A stretch of 64,000 nucleotides of DNA from Diphasiastrum complanatum (taxonomy: Eukaryota; Streptophyta; Lycopodiopsida; Lycopodiales; Lycopodiaceae). The stretch spans positions 5,702,852 to 5,766,851 of the forward strand of contig CM055103.1 of NCBI GenBank assembly GCA_029204225.1. The letters are read 5' to 3'. Under the pieces are notes generated by a model, which was not told the DNA's origin, made no database searches, and saw only the letters and a program-made list of their open reading frames with translations. Both the position numbers and the translations under genes were made by a program. This document shows positions 31,700 to 44,985 of this stretch, in pieces (within the stretch, counting starts at the first letter, position 1; each line of letters begins with the position of its first letter).

Positions 31700-32624
31700 G
31701 GCTACGACAATCTAGACCAGAGTAACAATCAGTCTTGATGGTGCAAATTATAGAATCTGGAAACTCAAAATCAAAACACTCCTGAAGGGTGAAGGCATTT
31801 GGTCGGTGACCAAGCTCTTAGAGGTGCAGCCTCTAGAGGGAGACCCGAGGAAAGCTGAATGGATCAGAAAGGATGAGCACGCAATGGCAATCATCATTTT
31901 GTCCACAAATGAAGATCGACTCATGCAGATTGAAGACTACGAAAGCAGCCATGCAGCGTGGGAAAGATTAAAGCAGAAGTATGAAGTGAGGAGTGTAGCT
32001 TCAATCATGCACCTTCACAATCAATTGCAATCAATACAGTGAGATGGCAACCAGTTAGATCAGCACATTGAGAAGATCAGAACGATCTTTGCTCAACTCA
32101 TTGCATCAGGATAGGAGCACCAGGTCCCAGCACCACAGCAGCTGATGTACTTCATGAAATCTCTATCGACGTCCTATCAGCCGCTGAGAATGCTCATACT
32201 GAGTCTACCAGATATGACATTCGACAAAGAAGTCAGTCTTGTCGCTAATGAGACACTGATGAGAGACAAAGGAGAGGGAAGCAATGATCAAGAGAAGGCT
32301 CTCCTCACGAAAGGAAGGAAGAAGAACAAAAACAAGCCAAGATTCGAGAAGACGAAGTCCTCGAATCAACAATCTTCTTCCTACGATCACTGCCACAAAC
32401 CAGGCCATACGGTCAACAAACGTTGGTTCAATCCAGCAATACCTTGCATGCACTGCAAGAAGAAAGGGCATTCTGCATACGACTGTAGATTCAACCCTAA
32501 AAGAAAAAACAAAGTTGAAAAGACAAATGTTGCAGAGTCATCAAAGGATGCTGAAAGAGGTGACGAAGCTTTTACAATACTCGACGAAGCTTCGACAAGC
32601 TATCTGAAGACGACTACGATGTAG
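31700..32624 (+). pseudogene. Element A2 Gag with zinc knuckles
   Basis: Starts MATTI then a stop; continues RVTISLDGANYRIWKLKIKT, then WIRKDEHAMAIIILSTNEDR and AAWERLKQKYEVRSVASIM (UBN2-type copia Gag). It has stops near 32040 and 32115. The end has two knuckles: DHCHKPGHTVNKRW, in which flanking cysteines are lost, and CMHCKKKGHSAYDC, intact CX2CX4HX4C. A protease trace (VVIDLGATSHITCNKK) follows in another frame at about 32620. Confidence 0.88.
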
Positions 32625-32699
32625 TCATCGATTTAGGAGCAACATCTCACATAACCTGCAACAAGAAGATCTTGATCAACTTTCGTGAACTCTATATGT

Positions 32700-33560
32700 C
32701 TGTCAATTGCAGAGATGCATCTACGGTCTAAAACAGGCATCATGGGCCTGGTACAAAAAGCTTGATGGTCTTTTGAAGTCTCTAGACTTCAACCCTACTC
32801 AACCAGACTGTAATGTCTACATCAAAAGAGTAGGAAAGAATTTTGTGATACTGACATTTTCTGGATGATTCGTTGATGATAGGAAATTCCTTGATGCTGA
32901 TCAAAGACACGAAGAGTCACATTTCTAAAAGCTACAAAATCACATATCTTAGAGAAGCAACAAAATACCTAGGGCTGGAGATCAGAAGAGATCAAACAAA
33001 TGGCAAAATGCACTTGAGTTAGTTAGAATACGCCAAAAAAGTGCTAAAACAGTACCACATGATGGACTGCACAGAGAAAGCCACACAATGATAGCTGGAG
33101 CCAAGCTCACGAAACATGATTGTCCAAAAACAGAAGAGGAAGAACAGAAGATGGTAGGTATACCCTACCAGAACTTAATTAAGAGTTTGATGTACTTGAC
33201 AATTTGTACTAGACTGGATCTGGCCTTCTCTGTTCACGCATTGAGCCAATTCTGTTCCAATCCTGGTCTAGCACATTGACAAATGGCCAAACGAATCCTA
33301 CAGTATCTGAAGGGTATTCAGAATATTGGATTAACCTATAGAGCTAGAAATGAGGAGAACGGATTCAAGCTGCATCACTATAGTGATGCGAGCTGGGCGA
33401 GCTGCAAGAATGACAGCAAGTCCATTATTGGAGGATGTACAATAGCGTGCAGAGCTGCAATCAGCTGGATATGCAAAAAGCAAATCTTAGTAGCTCAATC
33501 CTCTTGCGAAGCTGAGTATGTCATAGCCTCAAAAGTTGCGAATGAGGTAGGCAGATGATG
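32700..33560 (+). pseudogene. Element A2 RT C-terminal half and RNase H
   Basis: In broken frames: IYGLKQASWAWYKKLDGLLK, FLDDSLMIGNS (in place of YVDDMLIxG), ATKYLGLEIRRDQTNGKMHL, then YQNLIKSLMYLTICTRLDLA, YLKGIQNIGLTYRA and YSDASWASCKNDSKSIIGG, WICKKQILVAQSSCEAEYV. The last is the copia RNase H with its Asp and Glu. The RT N-terminal half is deleted between 32690 and 32715. Confidence 0.88.
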
Positions 33561-33849
33561 TTGGAGGCAATCGGGATACCACAAGAGGGGCCAAATAGGA
33601 TGATGATGGACTCCTAGAGTGCCATCTATTTGTCCCAGGATCCCGTCTTCCATTCAAAGACGAAGCACATTCCTTTGAAGTACCATCACATTTGAGATTT
33701 GATCTCGAAAGGAGAGCTCCAGGTCCAGTTCATAAAATCAGAAAGTATGATTGTAGATCTCCTCACAGAACCGCTCGACAAGCCACTCTTTACCAAGCAA
33801 AGAGAGACAATTGGATTGAACGAACAAAGCTGCAAGGTTCAAGAGGGAG

Positions 33850-34590
33850 TATCAGAAATGGTGAACTCAGTGCAACTTTGTCGCAGCACCAACAAGACAT
33901 GAAGGACAAACGAGAAAAATTCACGACAGTCAACGTGTCTTTGACTTGAAGCACGAACGATTTGCGAATCATAAACACACCTCCAGGACCGCAAAACAAA
34001 AAGAACAAAACAAACAAAGAGAAATCCTTCACGCTGCCAGCTGGCAGCTCAACGGGCTTCATGCCTAGCTGAAACAAATAGCAACAATGGAGACTAACTA
34101 ACTAGCTGATTAGCGTTAACTAGTCTTGTGATTCTACGTTTAGCTATCTTGTAAACTCCACACAGTGGAGGTATAAACGATCCTCTCTAGATCATAACCA
34201 ATAAGTGAAAAATAAGAGAGATAGTGAATACAGAGATCTGTAAGAAATAGAGAGAGACATAGCAAATAGAGTAAGAAAGTAAAAATACCATAGTTGTGCA
34301 TGAAAGTCTACCAACGAGCAGAACACAACGAAAGAGCAGAGAGTCAATCCACCAACGAGCGAGACACTGACAATCTCGCTCTAAGACCAAACTGACAATA
34401 TAGTCATTCTATTTCGTGTATCTCTTGGCTTGTGCTGTGTCTCTTGATTGCTAGAATAAAATATGTTCTGTGATGCGTAGTCGAGTGTCTAGGATCCGGT
34501 AAGAGCTTCCACACATAAATCAAAGACAGAAAATTGTTCGCGAATCAGAAGAGAGGACGAACACGAAGAAAGAAAAAAACTTCCACGACA
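33850..34590 (+). repeat. Element A2 3' LTR, 741 bp
   Basis: Starts TATCAGAAATGGTGAACTC (first bases mutated from TGTCAG) after the purine tract AAGAGGGAG and ends CTTCCACGACA. It is followed by the duplication CAAAC. Confidence 0.9.
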
Positions 34591-34610
34591 CAAACTCTAA
34601 TAGATCTTGA

Positions 34611-35330
34611 TCAGACCATTACACAAGAAGATCCACTAAAACATGTGAGTAAAGCAAAATGAGTCACTTCCACTTGCTTACTCTTCTCATCATAAGTGAG
34701 CCTTGAAGGCATTTGTCTTTCCCTTGATGTTCTCCTTAGATTTTGACTTGATGAAAGTCCATCATCATCATCATCTAAAGTAGAATCCTTTACATCAACA
34801 TCAAGAATGTTAGATCCATCCACGTCACCGTCAATAGTACTTGAAAACACTTTTGGAATGTCCCCTCATCAAAAATGATATCTCTACCAACAATCGCTTT
34901 GTTAGTAGAAGGAATGTAAACCTTGTAGGCTTTACTCGCCTTACTATATCCAACAAAAACACCTTTCTTTGAAGATGGATCCTCCTTGGTCCTATCATCA
35001 AGAGTAATGTTGACATAGCATGTGCATCCAAAAGTTCTTAGAAAGTTGACACTCGGCCTCCTCTTCAATAGCATCTCAAAAGGTGCCCTTCCATCGAAAA
35101 TAGCACTCGGCCACCTGTTGCACAAGAAATTGGCACACAACAAAGCTTGATCCCAAAATGGTTTATCAAGATTAGCACTTAATCTTAGGGCTTTAGCACT
35201 TTCACATAAAGTCCTCTTTTTTCTTTCAGCCACTCCATTTTGTTGTGGGGTCCTTGTTGTTGTATACTCCCTCTTGATCCGATGCTCATCACAAAAGGCC
35301 TTGAACTTGGTAGATATGTACTCACCACCA
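34611..35330 (-). pseudogene. Element D integrase C-terminus and linker to RT
   Basis: From the right: a short SDNGGEYISTKFKAF piece (second integrase Asp), GVAERKKRTLCESAKALRL (the catalytic Glu helix), WPSAIFDGRAPFEMLLKRRP, FLRTFGCTCYVNITLDDRTK, KGVFVGYSKASKAYKVYIPS. A frameshift precedes DDDDDGLSSSQNLRRTSRER and QMPSRLTYDEK, the usual linker before RT. RT itself is missing. Confidence 0.88.
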
Positions 35331-35333
35331 TTG

Positions 35334-35606
35334 TCACTCCTTAAGCTTCTTCAATGAATCCGAAGCATCCTTTGATGGCATACTCTTGCCAGCTTCCTTG
35401 AGAAGCTCATTGGTAACATTCATCTCTATGATGTATAGAGCCTTCTTGGCTCTCTTGTCATACCTCGCTTGACCTTTTTGTATTACTGGTCTCTCCTCCA
35501 AACCTACAAAAATATCCAAAACATCATTCATCTCAAGAAGTGATTCCATCCTCACTTTCCACAATGAATAGTTGCTTGAGGTAAGCCTATCATTGGCTTC
35601 CAACAT
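35334..35606 (-). pseudogene. Element D Gag N-terminus
   Basis: Reads MLEANDRLTSSNYSLWKVRM, ESLLEMNDVLDIFVGLEERP, then the Gag helix KKALYIIEMNVTNELLKEAG. It joins the integrase segment near 35335, so about 1.5-2 kb of Gag-protease-integrase was deleted. Its start resembles element B Gag (YLLEASERLSSTNYAIWKVR). Confidence 0.85.
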
Positions 35607-36190
35607 GACATGTAGCCATGTAGCAATGACCTGATGCTTTCTTCCAACCTATTTCAATGGACAAAGCACTCATTTGAACAACAACAAATGTTTTCAAAAG
35701 GAAATTACAAAGATACGAAACTTCTCAATTCTCTTCTAGCACTTATACCAAGCAAATCAACACATAGAATAGTGAAATCTTGACCAACCTATGATCTATC
35801 CTCAATATAATGTCTTTTGCCACTTCTTAAGATTGAAACACACTCAATTGAAGTTCAGCAACCTCACTATCTAGAGATCCAATCAAAATTAGGGTGTCAC
35901 AAAATCACATTATTTCAAAATCTACATGCAAATGCCAAAAACTTGATATGCAATCTATTAGCCACCACTTAGGCTTTTCCAATCATCCAAAAATTGGCCA
36001 AATCCAACATGAAATGTGAGAAATCGGAATTGATCAGATTATAACTCTATATAGGGTTTTGATCTACAAAAGATCCAATCTACATATGCAAGAAACTCGA
36101 TTTTGGTATAGAATCCAATCTAGCATGCTCTAGCATTGATATATTCTCCAAATCATTGATAGATGTGATTGCCTTCTTCATAACCTGAAA

Positions 36191-36207
36191 CACAAGCTCT
36201 AATACCA
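36191..36207 (-). other. Primer-binding site of element D
   Basis: On the minus strand TGGTATTAGAGCTTGTG directly follows the LTR end at 36208; tRNA-Met type. Confidence 0.8.
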
Positions 36208-36944
<737 letters not shown>

Positions 36945-37254
36945 CCCATTTCTTGAAATACTCAAGAGCAAAAAATGCATTTCCTCATTCTCTACCGAGT
37001 CTGAATATTTTCCAGCCACTTCTAATAGCTCTTTCTTTGAACCCACAAACTCACTCTAGAACTAATCATATTGAAGTTCGATTTCATTTTCTTAGAGAGA
37101 AAGTTCAGAGTAAGGATGTCTAATTTAACTTACTATCATACCAATAGTATGTTGGTTGATACTCTAACAAAGCCATTGCCAAGAGAGAAATATGCTACCT
37201 TAGTAAATATGTTAAATTTTCATTCAGGTGACTAGTGGTAAGGTTAAGTAGGAG
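36945..37254 (+). pseudogene. Right part of host element K: RNase H end of copia Pol
   Basis: After the CCCAT duplication: THSRTNHIEVRFHFLREKVQ and, after a stop and frameshift, MLVDTLTKPLPREKYATLVN then MLNFHSGD. These are the last residues of copia Pol. A purine tract (AAGTAGGAG) at 37244-37252 is followed by TGTTGGAG, a likely LTR start. This shows D landed in an older copia element. Confidence 0.8.
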
Positions 37255-37805
37255 TGTTGGAGTTTAATCTTACTCCTACTCACCTAAATTCATCTTGTGA
37301 GTACTCCTATAACAATGTCATTGAGGCACATATCAAAATATTGCAACATCTCTTGCGGGTTGTCATCTTTGTAGGCTCTACATGCTTGGGTGTAGATTTC
37401 CAAAAATCATCTTAAATCTACCTTTCCATCGAACCTTGGGGGGTCAATCTTGGGAAAATTCTAACGGCGTGGAAAACAAATGGCCTAGGATTGTCCATCG
37501 TGTGCGGATCTATGCCAACACGTTCGTCGACTATCTCAAAATGACATGTCTACTAATCTTCTAGATTTAGATAATCTCTTATTAGACCTTAGGTGCATAC
37601 ACTGAAGTGTATCTTGTGACTATTTTTATTGTTTTACATTTTTGGATTTTCTCGATGTTTTTGTAAATCTTTTTTTAATGAAAACAAGCAGATAAAATTA
37701 AAAACAAAAAGTGAAATGTGAGCAAAGAAAATCTGAAATTGCAAGTTGGATAATAATAATCAAGTAAATTAGATCTATCACATTTGACATTTCTCTGATG
37801 GAGAG
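37253..37805 (+). repeat. Probable LTR of element K, then unresolved sequence
   Basis: Begins TGTTGGAGTTTAATCTTACT after the purine tract. The other end and the partner LTR were not found. No gene recognised. Confidence 0.4.
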
Positions 37806-37810
37806 TAATT

Positions 37811-38511
37811 TGTGAAGAATTGCCAAAAATTGGCAAATCTAGCTTGATCAAAAACCATGTAGAATAGTGTAGATTGTGTACACAAGTGGGTCCCACACAT
37901 GTGAGGCCATGATGCCACATGGGAAACCCATCCTAATGTAGGTTAGGTCAAGTCAAGATATTTGGTCATGTCTGTTTGGTGGTCATCCCTACTTTATAGG
38001 ACCTACACCTAAGTTTAAGGTGAAAATTTGACCAACTAGCTACCTACCAAGCATAACTCTAGGAAATAGACTAGGTTTTCATTTTAGGTCAAGGAGAGTG
38101 AGTTAACTTCCTTATTACATGCTGGAAATCCACCTAACTTCAAGAAGGAAGTCGAATTTGGTATGTATTCCCTCTCTCCATAGTGAGAAGATAGAAAATT
38201 TTTGGAGCTCATTGGCAATCTCAAGCTAGTTCACTATGTACATTGAGTTTTTGTGATCCAAATGAAACCAAATCAATTTCTACTTGTTTCTCAGGTTGAA
38301 GGCCGTACTAAAGCCTGTAGTACACACGTGTGGGCTCGGATTTCAATGTTGATCAATGCTTTTGATTGTGAATGCTTGTTGTTTGTCAAATTGCCAATCT
38401 AGATCAACTTTTTTGTGTCTAGTTTTTTGATAGATTGTTAAGCAAGCATCCAATCACTCTTGTAGATCTTTTGTAGATCCATTTATGGTCCTAAAGTACA
38501 GTACTTTCACA
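37811..38511 (+). repeat. Element B 5' LTR, 701 bp
   Basis: TGTGAAGAATTGCCAAAAAT to CAGTACTTTCACA. The primer-binding site TGGTATCAGAGTCAAG follows at 38512. It is very similar to 41666-42345; the main difference is about 20 extra bases near 38440-38460. Confidence 0.95.
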
Positions 38512-39292
38512 TGGTATCAGAGTCAAGTACAAGAGCATAATCCATTGATCTAATGCAAATCCATTTTTAGCAAGTTTTGGTGCTAAAAACTAGTATTGAG
38601 AGGGCAAGCTAGAATCTTGATTTTGGTGAGGAGATTTGATCCCAAACTTGGTAGGGGTCCAAATCCGTACTGTCCACATGTGTGGGCACCTCTGAACCTG
38701 CATTTAATGCATGGTATTCATTTGATCCAAAAAAATTCAATTTGTGAGCTGTTGGTGTAATTTTTGGTGGAGATCCTAGGATAATCTACCAAGATCATTT
38801 GCCATTGATTAGATTTGAATTTTTTTAATGGAATCTAATTAATCTAGGCTGATTTCAAATCCTATTAAGGTTAAAAGCAGTTCTTGAAAGTACACCAAGA
38901 AGGAAGAAAGAGATTAAGTCATTTTTTTGTCCAAAAATAGCCAAAATTGGCAAGATTTGATTGTAAGTAGATTTCACATCATCTTATCTTCATTCCAACT
39001 TTGTGAGAGAGTGCTAGAACTAAGATTATAAGTCCATTTGTTGGATTAGAAATCTAATTTGAGTGAAAAACTACAAGAGAGAGACCTTAGTGAGTTTCTA
39101 GAGACAATGAAATCCATTTCTTGGCAAGATTTGTTTAAAAGTAGTTTTCAATTCATCTTATCTTCATTCCAGCTTTGTGAGGGAGTGATAGAACTGTGAT
39201 TATAAGTCCATTTGTTGGAATAGAAATCAAATTTGAGTGAAACACTGCAAGTGTGAGACCTTTGTGAGTTTCAAGTCAATCAAATCTATTTC
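38512..39292 (+). other. Element B leader
   Basis: Primer-binding site, then non-coding leader of about 800 bp. It contains an internal duplication: AAGTCCATTTGTTGGA and the surrounding text occur at about 39030 and again at about 39205. Confidence 0.7.
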
Positions 39293-39316
39293 TTGTTTGT
39301 AGAAGTCACTAGTAAG

Positions 39317-39893
39317 ATGGGATCTGCTGGAGCATACCTTCTAGAAGCTAGTGAGAGGTTGAGTTCTACAAATTATGCTATTTGGAAGGTTAGAATGGAG
39401 TCACTCTTGGTGCTCCAAGACCTTTATGAGTTCTTGATTGAAGATGAAGATGAACCTCTAGGTGCACAGTTTAGCTAGATACAAGAAGAGATCTAGGCTT
39501 GCACTTCATTGTGTGAAGATGAATGTGAACAATGATTTGTTGAGAGAAGTATCAACTTGTACTAATGCTAAAGAGGCTTGGGAGTCTTTAAAATCAATCT
39601 ATGAGTCTAGCAACACTTCTAGAGTTCTTATGCTTATAAATCAAATTTTGCAAAGCATGAGGAGAAGTGAGGAGAGTGCACAGGATTATGTACTCAGAAT
39701 CAAGTCTCTAAATAGGGAGTTGGCTCTCATTGGAGAGAAGATTCATGATGGAGAGCTTGTACAAATTGTCCTTAATGGTCTAGGAGATGACTTTGCAAAT
39801 TTGGTCCAAAGTTTTGCCATCAAAGACACTTTGCCAACTATAGAAAAACTTCACAGTGTGAGTGTAGGATGCTCCATGCAAAATCTAGGATGA
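39317..39893 (+). CDS. Element B Gag (two frame changes)
   Basis: The first piece reads MGSAGAYLLEASERLSSTNY then AIWKVRMESLLVLQDLYEFL. It shifts frame near 39465 into ARYKKRSRLALHCVKMNVNN, AWESLKSIYESSNTSRVLML and ELVQIVLNGLGDDFANLVQS, the copia Gag (UBN2) core. A second shift near 39870 leads into the knuckle-protease frame. Removing two indels would restore one reading frame, so the element is recent or was conserved for long. Confidence 0.88.
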
Positions 39894-41455
39894 GTTCCTT
39901 GTCGTTGCAGGATGGTGATGAGAAAGCCACTTTCTCATTCAAGGGAAAAAAGAAGACCAATGGAAAGAAGAAGCATCCAAAGGAGGCCAAAGAAGAGGAT
40001 GATGCATCAAGCTCTAAGGACAAGTCAAAGCAGAAGTGCTTTTGTGGAAGGAAGGGGCATTATGCATATGAATGCTACAAGAGGCTAAGAGCACAAGTGG
40101 AGGAGGACAAACAAGGAAACCTTGCAAAGGAGGAGGAGGAGGATGAAGTAGATGTATTCTTGATGGCATCTACATCCTCACCAACAAGCAATGGCAATTC
40201 AAGAGACAATTGGTGGATCGACAGTGGGGCTAGCTCCCAGATGTCTTGTGAAAAGGACTTTTTCTCAACCTTACACTCTTTCAATGCTACTAAAAAGTTT
40301 GTCTTTACTGCAAATGATGAAGAGTGTAGGATAGATGGTGTTGGCACCATCTCATTGTGTCTAGAATCCTCAAAATGCATGGATCTAGAAAATGTCCTTT
40401 ATGTACCATCAATCACCAAGAATATGCTTAGTGTTGGTCTACTCTTAGAAAGTGGTTTGGATGTCCACTTTAAGCATGGTGTTTGCTTCATCTTGAAGAA
40501 TGATATTTGCATTGCAAAGGGATTTAAACATGGAAGATTGTTTAAGTTGGAAGCTAGTGTTGCTTTTGAAAGAATGAGCTTGGCAAAGCAGGAGATCACT
40601 CAAGAGGAGATCTTGGCAAAGTGTGATCTTGCTTGCATTGAGGAGGAGCATCAAAAGGAGGAAGATCTTGAGGATCAGTCTCAAATCATGAGAGTTCCAA
40701 GGGAGTCCTCAATGACAATGGCCAAGTCATCAAATTGCATGCAAATTGTCCATTCAAGTGTGCATCTTGCAAGGGTGGTGAGCATTGGAGAGTCTACTAT
40801 CTTTAAATACTTTTTAGATAGTATTAGTAGACATGGAGTGACTTGTTTCTTATCTTTAAGATCTATGGTGTTTAGTACTCTTTATGACAAGACAATGAAA
40901 TTAGATGCTTTCAAATCTCCATTTGTTGTTGATAAAGCAATTTCATTGGATAACTATTTTTGTAATAGTTTGAATAGTTTCATAAAAGATGAAACATCAT
41001 TTGTATTGGAAATATTTGGGTCCACATGCTTTGAGCATGATCATTCCAATGTAAGGACCAAAGATTATCCTATTTCAATGATAGGAATAATGGTAGTGTT
41101 TTGCTCTTCGAGTAGAGATTGTAGAATCTACTTGTTTTCAGCCAAGGAATTTGTCAATGGTGGAAATGTGATCTTTCAAGAGTGGAAGATTTGTAAACTT
41201 GAAGAAGCACCTTTGGATCAACACCTTATTCAATTCATTGATGGTTTGGAGTCAAGTCAAGTGGAGGAGCAAGCTCAAGACCTGAGGACTCCAAGAAGAA
41301 CCTTGAGTATCAAGATGGAGCCATCTAGGCTCAATCATATGGATCAAGCAAGGCAAGTTGTCTTTGGCAACATTATTTATGCACTTAATATTTTAATTGA
41401 TGTATCTTCAAGTGCACAAAATGCCTTGGAATCCATGGCTTGGCATGATGTTTAG
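39869..41455 (+). CDS. Element B 528-aa ORF: knuckle, protease, unknown insert, integrase-tail-like end
   Basis: Residues 1-50 are basic Gag end. The knuckle is CFCGRKGHYAYEC, a CX1CX4HX4C variant one residue short of the canonical spacing. Protease follows at ~115: WWIDSGASSQMS (catalytic DSG), then LENVLYVPSITKNMLSVGLL. After residue ~240 the copia pre-integrase motif and integrase core are absent. An acidic stretch and about 90 unrecognised residues take their place. Near residue 380, EIFGSTCFEHDHSNVRTKDY resembles the copia integrase tail (FGCxCFVH...RxKLDP). The last 100 residues are unrecognised. The frame stays open to TAG at 41453. Confidence 0.85.
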   Translation: MLHAKSRMSSLSLQDGDEKATFSFKGKKKTNGKKKHPKEAKEEDDASSSKDKSKQKCFCGRKGHYAYECYKRLRAQVEEDKQGNLAKEEEEDEVDVFLMASTSSPTSNGNSRDNWWIDSGASSQMSCEKDFFSTLHSFNATKKFVFTANDEECRIDGVGTISLCLESSKCMDLENVLYVPSITKNMLSVGLLLESGLDVHFKHGVCFILKNDICIAKGFKHGRLFKLEASVAFERMSLAKQEITQEEILAKCDLACIEEEHQKEEDLEDQSQIMRVPRESSMTMAKSSNCMQIVHSSVHLARVVSIGESTIFKYFLDSISRHGVTCFLSLRSMVFSTLYDKTMKLDAFKSPFVVDKAISLDNYFCNSLNSFIKDETSFVLEIFGSTCFEHDHSNVRTKDYPISMIGIMVVFCSSSRDCRIYLFSAKEFVNGGNVIFQEWKICKLEEAPLDQHLIQFIDGLESSQVEEQAQDLRTPRRTLSIKMEPSRLNHMDQARQVVFGNIIYALNILIDVSSSAQNALESMAWHDV

Positions 41456-41665
41456 TTTTGAAGTGTGCTACATGTATATAGACACATTTATGGAACATCT
41501 TGTAAGGGATGCTCTAAGAGGTGGTGAAAGATCCTTCATGGACATCATTCTCTATTGGAGTCTCAAAAGTTCCTTGTTTGTAGCTGGATTTTTTAGACAC
41601 TTCTGAAAGGTTTCATTCATCTATCAAGAGAGTTGTAAATAGATCAAGCTAAATTTGAGGAGGAG

Positions 41666-42345
41666 TGTGAAGAATTGCCAAAAATTGGCAAATCTAGCTT
41701 GATCAAAAACCATGTAGAATAGTGTAAATTGTGTACACAAGTGGGTCCCACACATGTGAGGCCATGATGACACATTGGAAACCCATCCTAATGTAGGTTA
41801 GGTCAAGTCAAGAGAGTTGGTCATGTCTATTTGGTGGTCATCCCTACTTTATAGGACCTACACCTAAGTTTAAGGTGAAAATTTGACCAACTAGCTACCT
41901 ACCCAGCATAACTCTAGGATCTAGGCTAGGGTTTCATTTTAGAGCAAGAAGGGTAAGTTAACTTCCTTATTACATGCTGGAAATCCACCTAACTTCAAGA
42001 AGGAAGTCGAATTTGGTATGTATTCCCTCTCTCCATAGTGAGAAGATAGAAAATTTTTGGAGCTCATTGGCAATCTCAAGCTAGTTCACTATGTACATTG
42101 AGTTTTTGTGATCCAAATGAAACCAAATCAATTTCTACTTGTTTCTCAGGTTGAAGGCCGTACTACAGCCTATAGTACACACGTGTGGGCTCGTATTTCA
42201 ATGTTGATCAATGATTTTGATTGCGAATGCTTGTTGTTTGTCAAATTGCCAATCTAGATCAACTTTTTTGTGTCTAGTTTTTTGATAGATTGTATGTGGA
42301 TCTTTTGTAGATCCATTTATGGTCCTAAAGTACAGTACTTTCACA
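41666..42345 (+). repeat. Element B 3' LTR, 680 bp
   Basis: Preceded by AAATTTGAGGAGGAG; TGTGAAGAATTGCC to CAGTACTTTCACA. Matches the 5' LTR closely. Confidence 0.95.
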
Positions 42346-43680
<1,335 letters not shown>

Positions 43681-43842
43681 CGTCTGATCCCTCTTGTGCA
43701 AATGACCAGCTCTCTCAAAAATTATCTTTCTAGAACTTTCAAGAGAGAGATGATCGAGTGAGCTTACACGTGGCTATTGACAAATTTTTAAGGCACACGT
43801 GGTCCAATCAAAACATAGGATTCAATTTTTCTCTACAACAGC

Positions 43843-43845
<3 letters not shown>

Positions 43846-43935
<90 letters not shown>
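43846..43935. repeat. (CT)n microsatellite, 90 bp
   Basis: Second CT tract 168 bp after the first, same orientation. Confidence 0.98.
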
Positions 43936-43938
<3 letters not shown>

Positions 43939-44985
43939 TGCAAATGGAAAAGATAATTACAATATGGTGTCACATGTCCTTTTATAGACAAGGCTAGGGT
44001 TAGGGTTTGATGAACCCAAAACCATGTGCCATAGCAATTTAAGTTTCTAAAAAACTTTACATTAAATTCATTTTTAACTATTTGGGTCCCTTTTTAAAAT
44101 TGGGCCCATTGGAGAGCTAGTTTACCATTAATTCTTGTGCCTTTGGCTTACGAGTACATTGCATCATTTACTGCACAACCTTGGTAGCTACTATTACATT
44201 TGTCGACTCGACCATGCTTTTATTCTTGTCGCAAAAAATCAAGCTTTGTATCTGCTTGTTGGGTCCACTACTTGTGCTTTTGTTGGTGGTACCACTTCCA
44301 GTAGATATGGGTTATGGAGCTCTCTTTTTGGTTTTTCGTCAACGCTCTCAATAGTTTTGGCTTTGTAATTGCATTTTTTCATACAATATTGCAGCAATTG
44401 GAATTATGTTACCAGAGTGCATGAGAATTTGCTAACATGAATCTTATTTTTCAATCAACTCTATTTATATTTCGACATCAATCAACCTTGATATAAGGTT
44501 GATATAGGATTATCATTTCATTTTGATATAGAGTCATTATAATCTTTTTATTTCTAAATTAATTCGATATGATTCTATCCAGCCATGAAATATTTTTGAT
44601 TTGATTCAATTCGATTTGACCCAAACTATATTGAGACTGTTTATTTGACCTCGACATTGATACATAATTTTGACCCAATTGGTATTGAAACATGGTTAAG
44701 TACACAATATTTAATACTATATTATTAAAACCTCAATGAGTCAAAAAGTAATGGAAGGAACTACGGATTCGCTCATTTGATGACACTTGTCCATTTTTTT
44801 TTGACTCATTGACTCATTGTTATTTTGATCCACTTCTATGAAGTGACTGAATTGAGTTCATTTGTCCACTTCACATGATCAAGCATTCATGCAATTGATT
44901 AAGTGCACTCTTGCAAATTCAAGCTAGCTTATACACATGGTGATAAAGCAATTGTGTGAAGTATTGTTATCAATCTACATATTAA
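43936..44985. other. Unassigned intergenic sequence
   Basis: No domain. AT-rich, with poly-T runs. Confidence 0.35.

Larger units (their letters stand above)
30892..34590 (+). mobile_element. Element A2: 3.7-kb Ty1/copia with both LTRs and CAAAC target duplication
   Basis: Both LTRs (741 bp each by my borders) and the perfect duplication CAAAC (30887-30891; 34591-34595) define the insertion into element D. The internal 2.2 kb keeps Gag, two zinc-knuckle motifs, a protease trace, the RT end and RNase H. Integrase and the RT fingers are deleted, and several stops are present. Confidence 0.92.
37811..42345 (+). mobile_element. Element B: Ty1/copia with Gag and protease but no RT
   Basis: Two similar LTRs, primer-binding site, purine tract (GAGGAGGAG before 41666) and flanking TAATT/TAATA, a 4-of-5 target duplication. 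The internal 3.1 kb encodes Gag (two frameshifts) and a 528-aa open frame with knuckle, protease and an integrase-tail-like region; no integrase core, RT or RNase H. Solo LTRs of the same family occur at 28974 and 47145. Confidence 0.92.
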
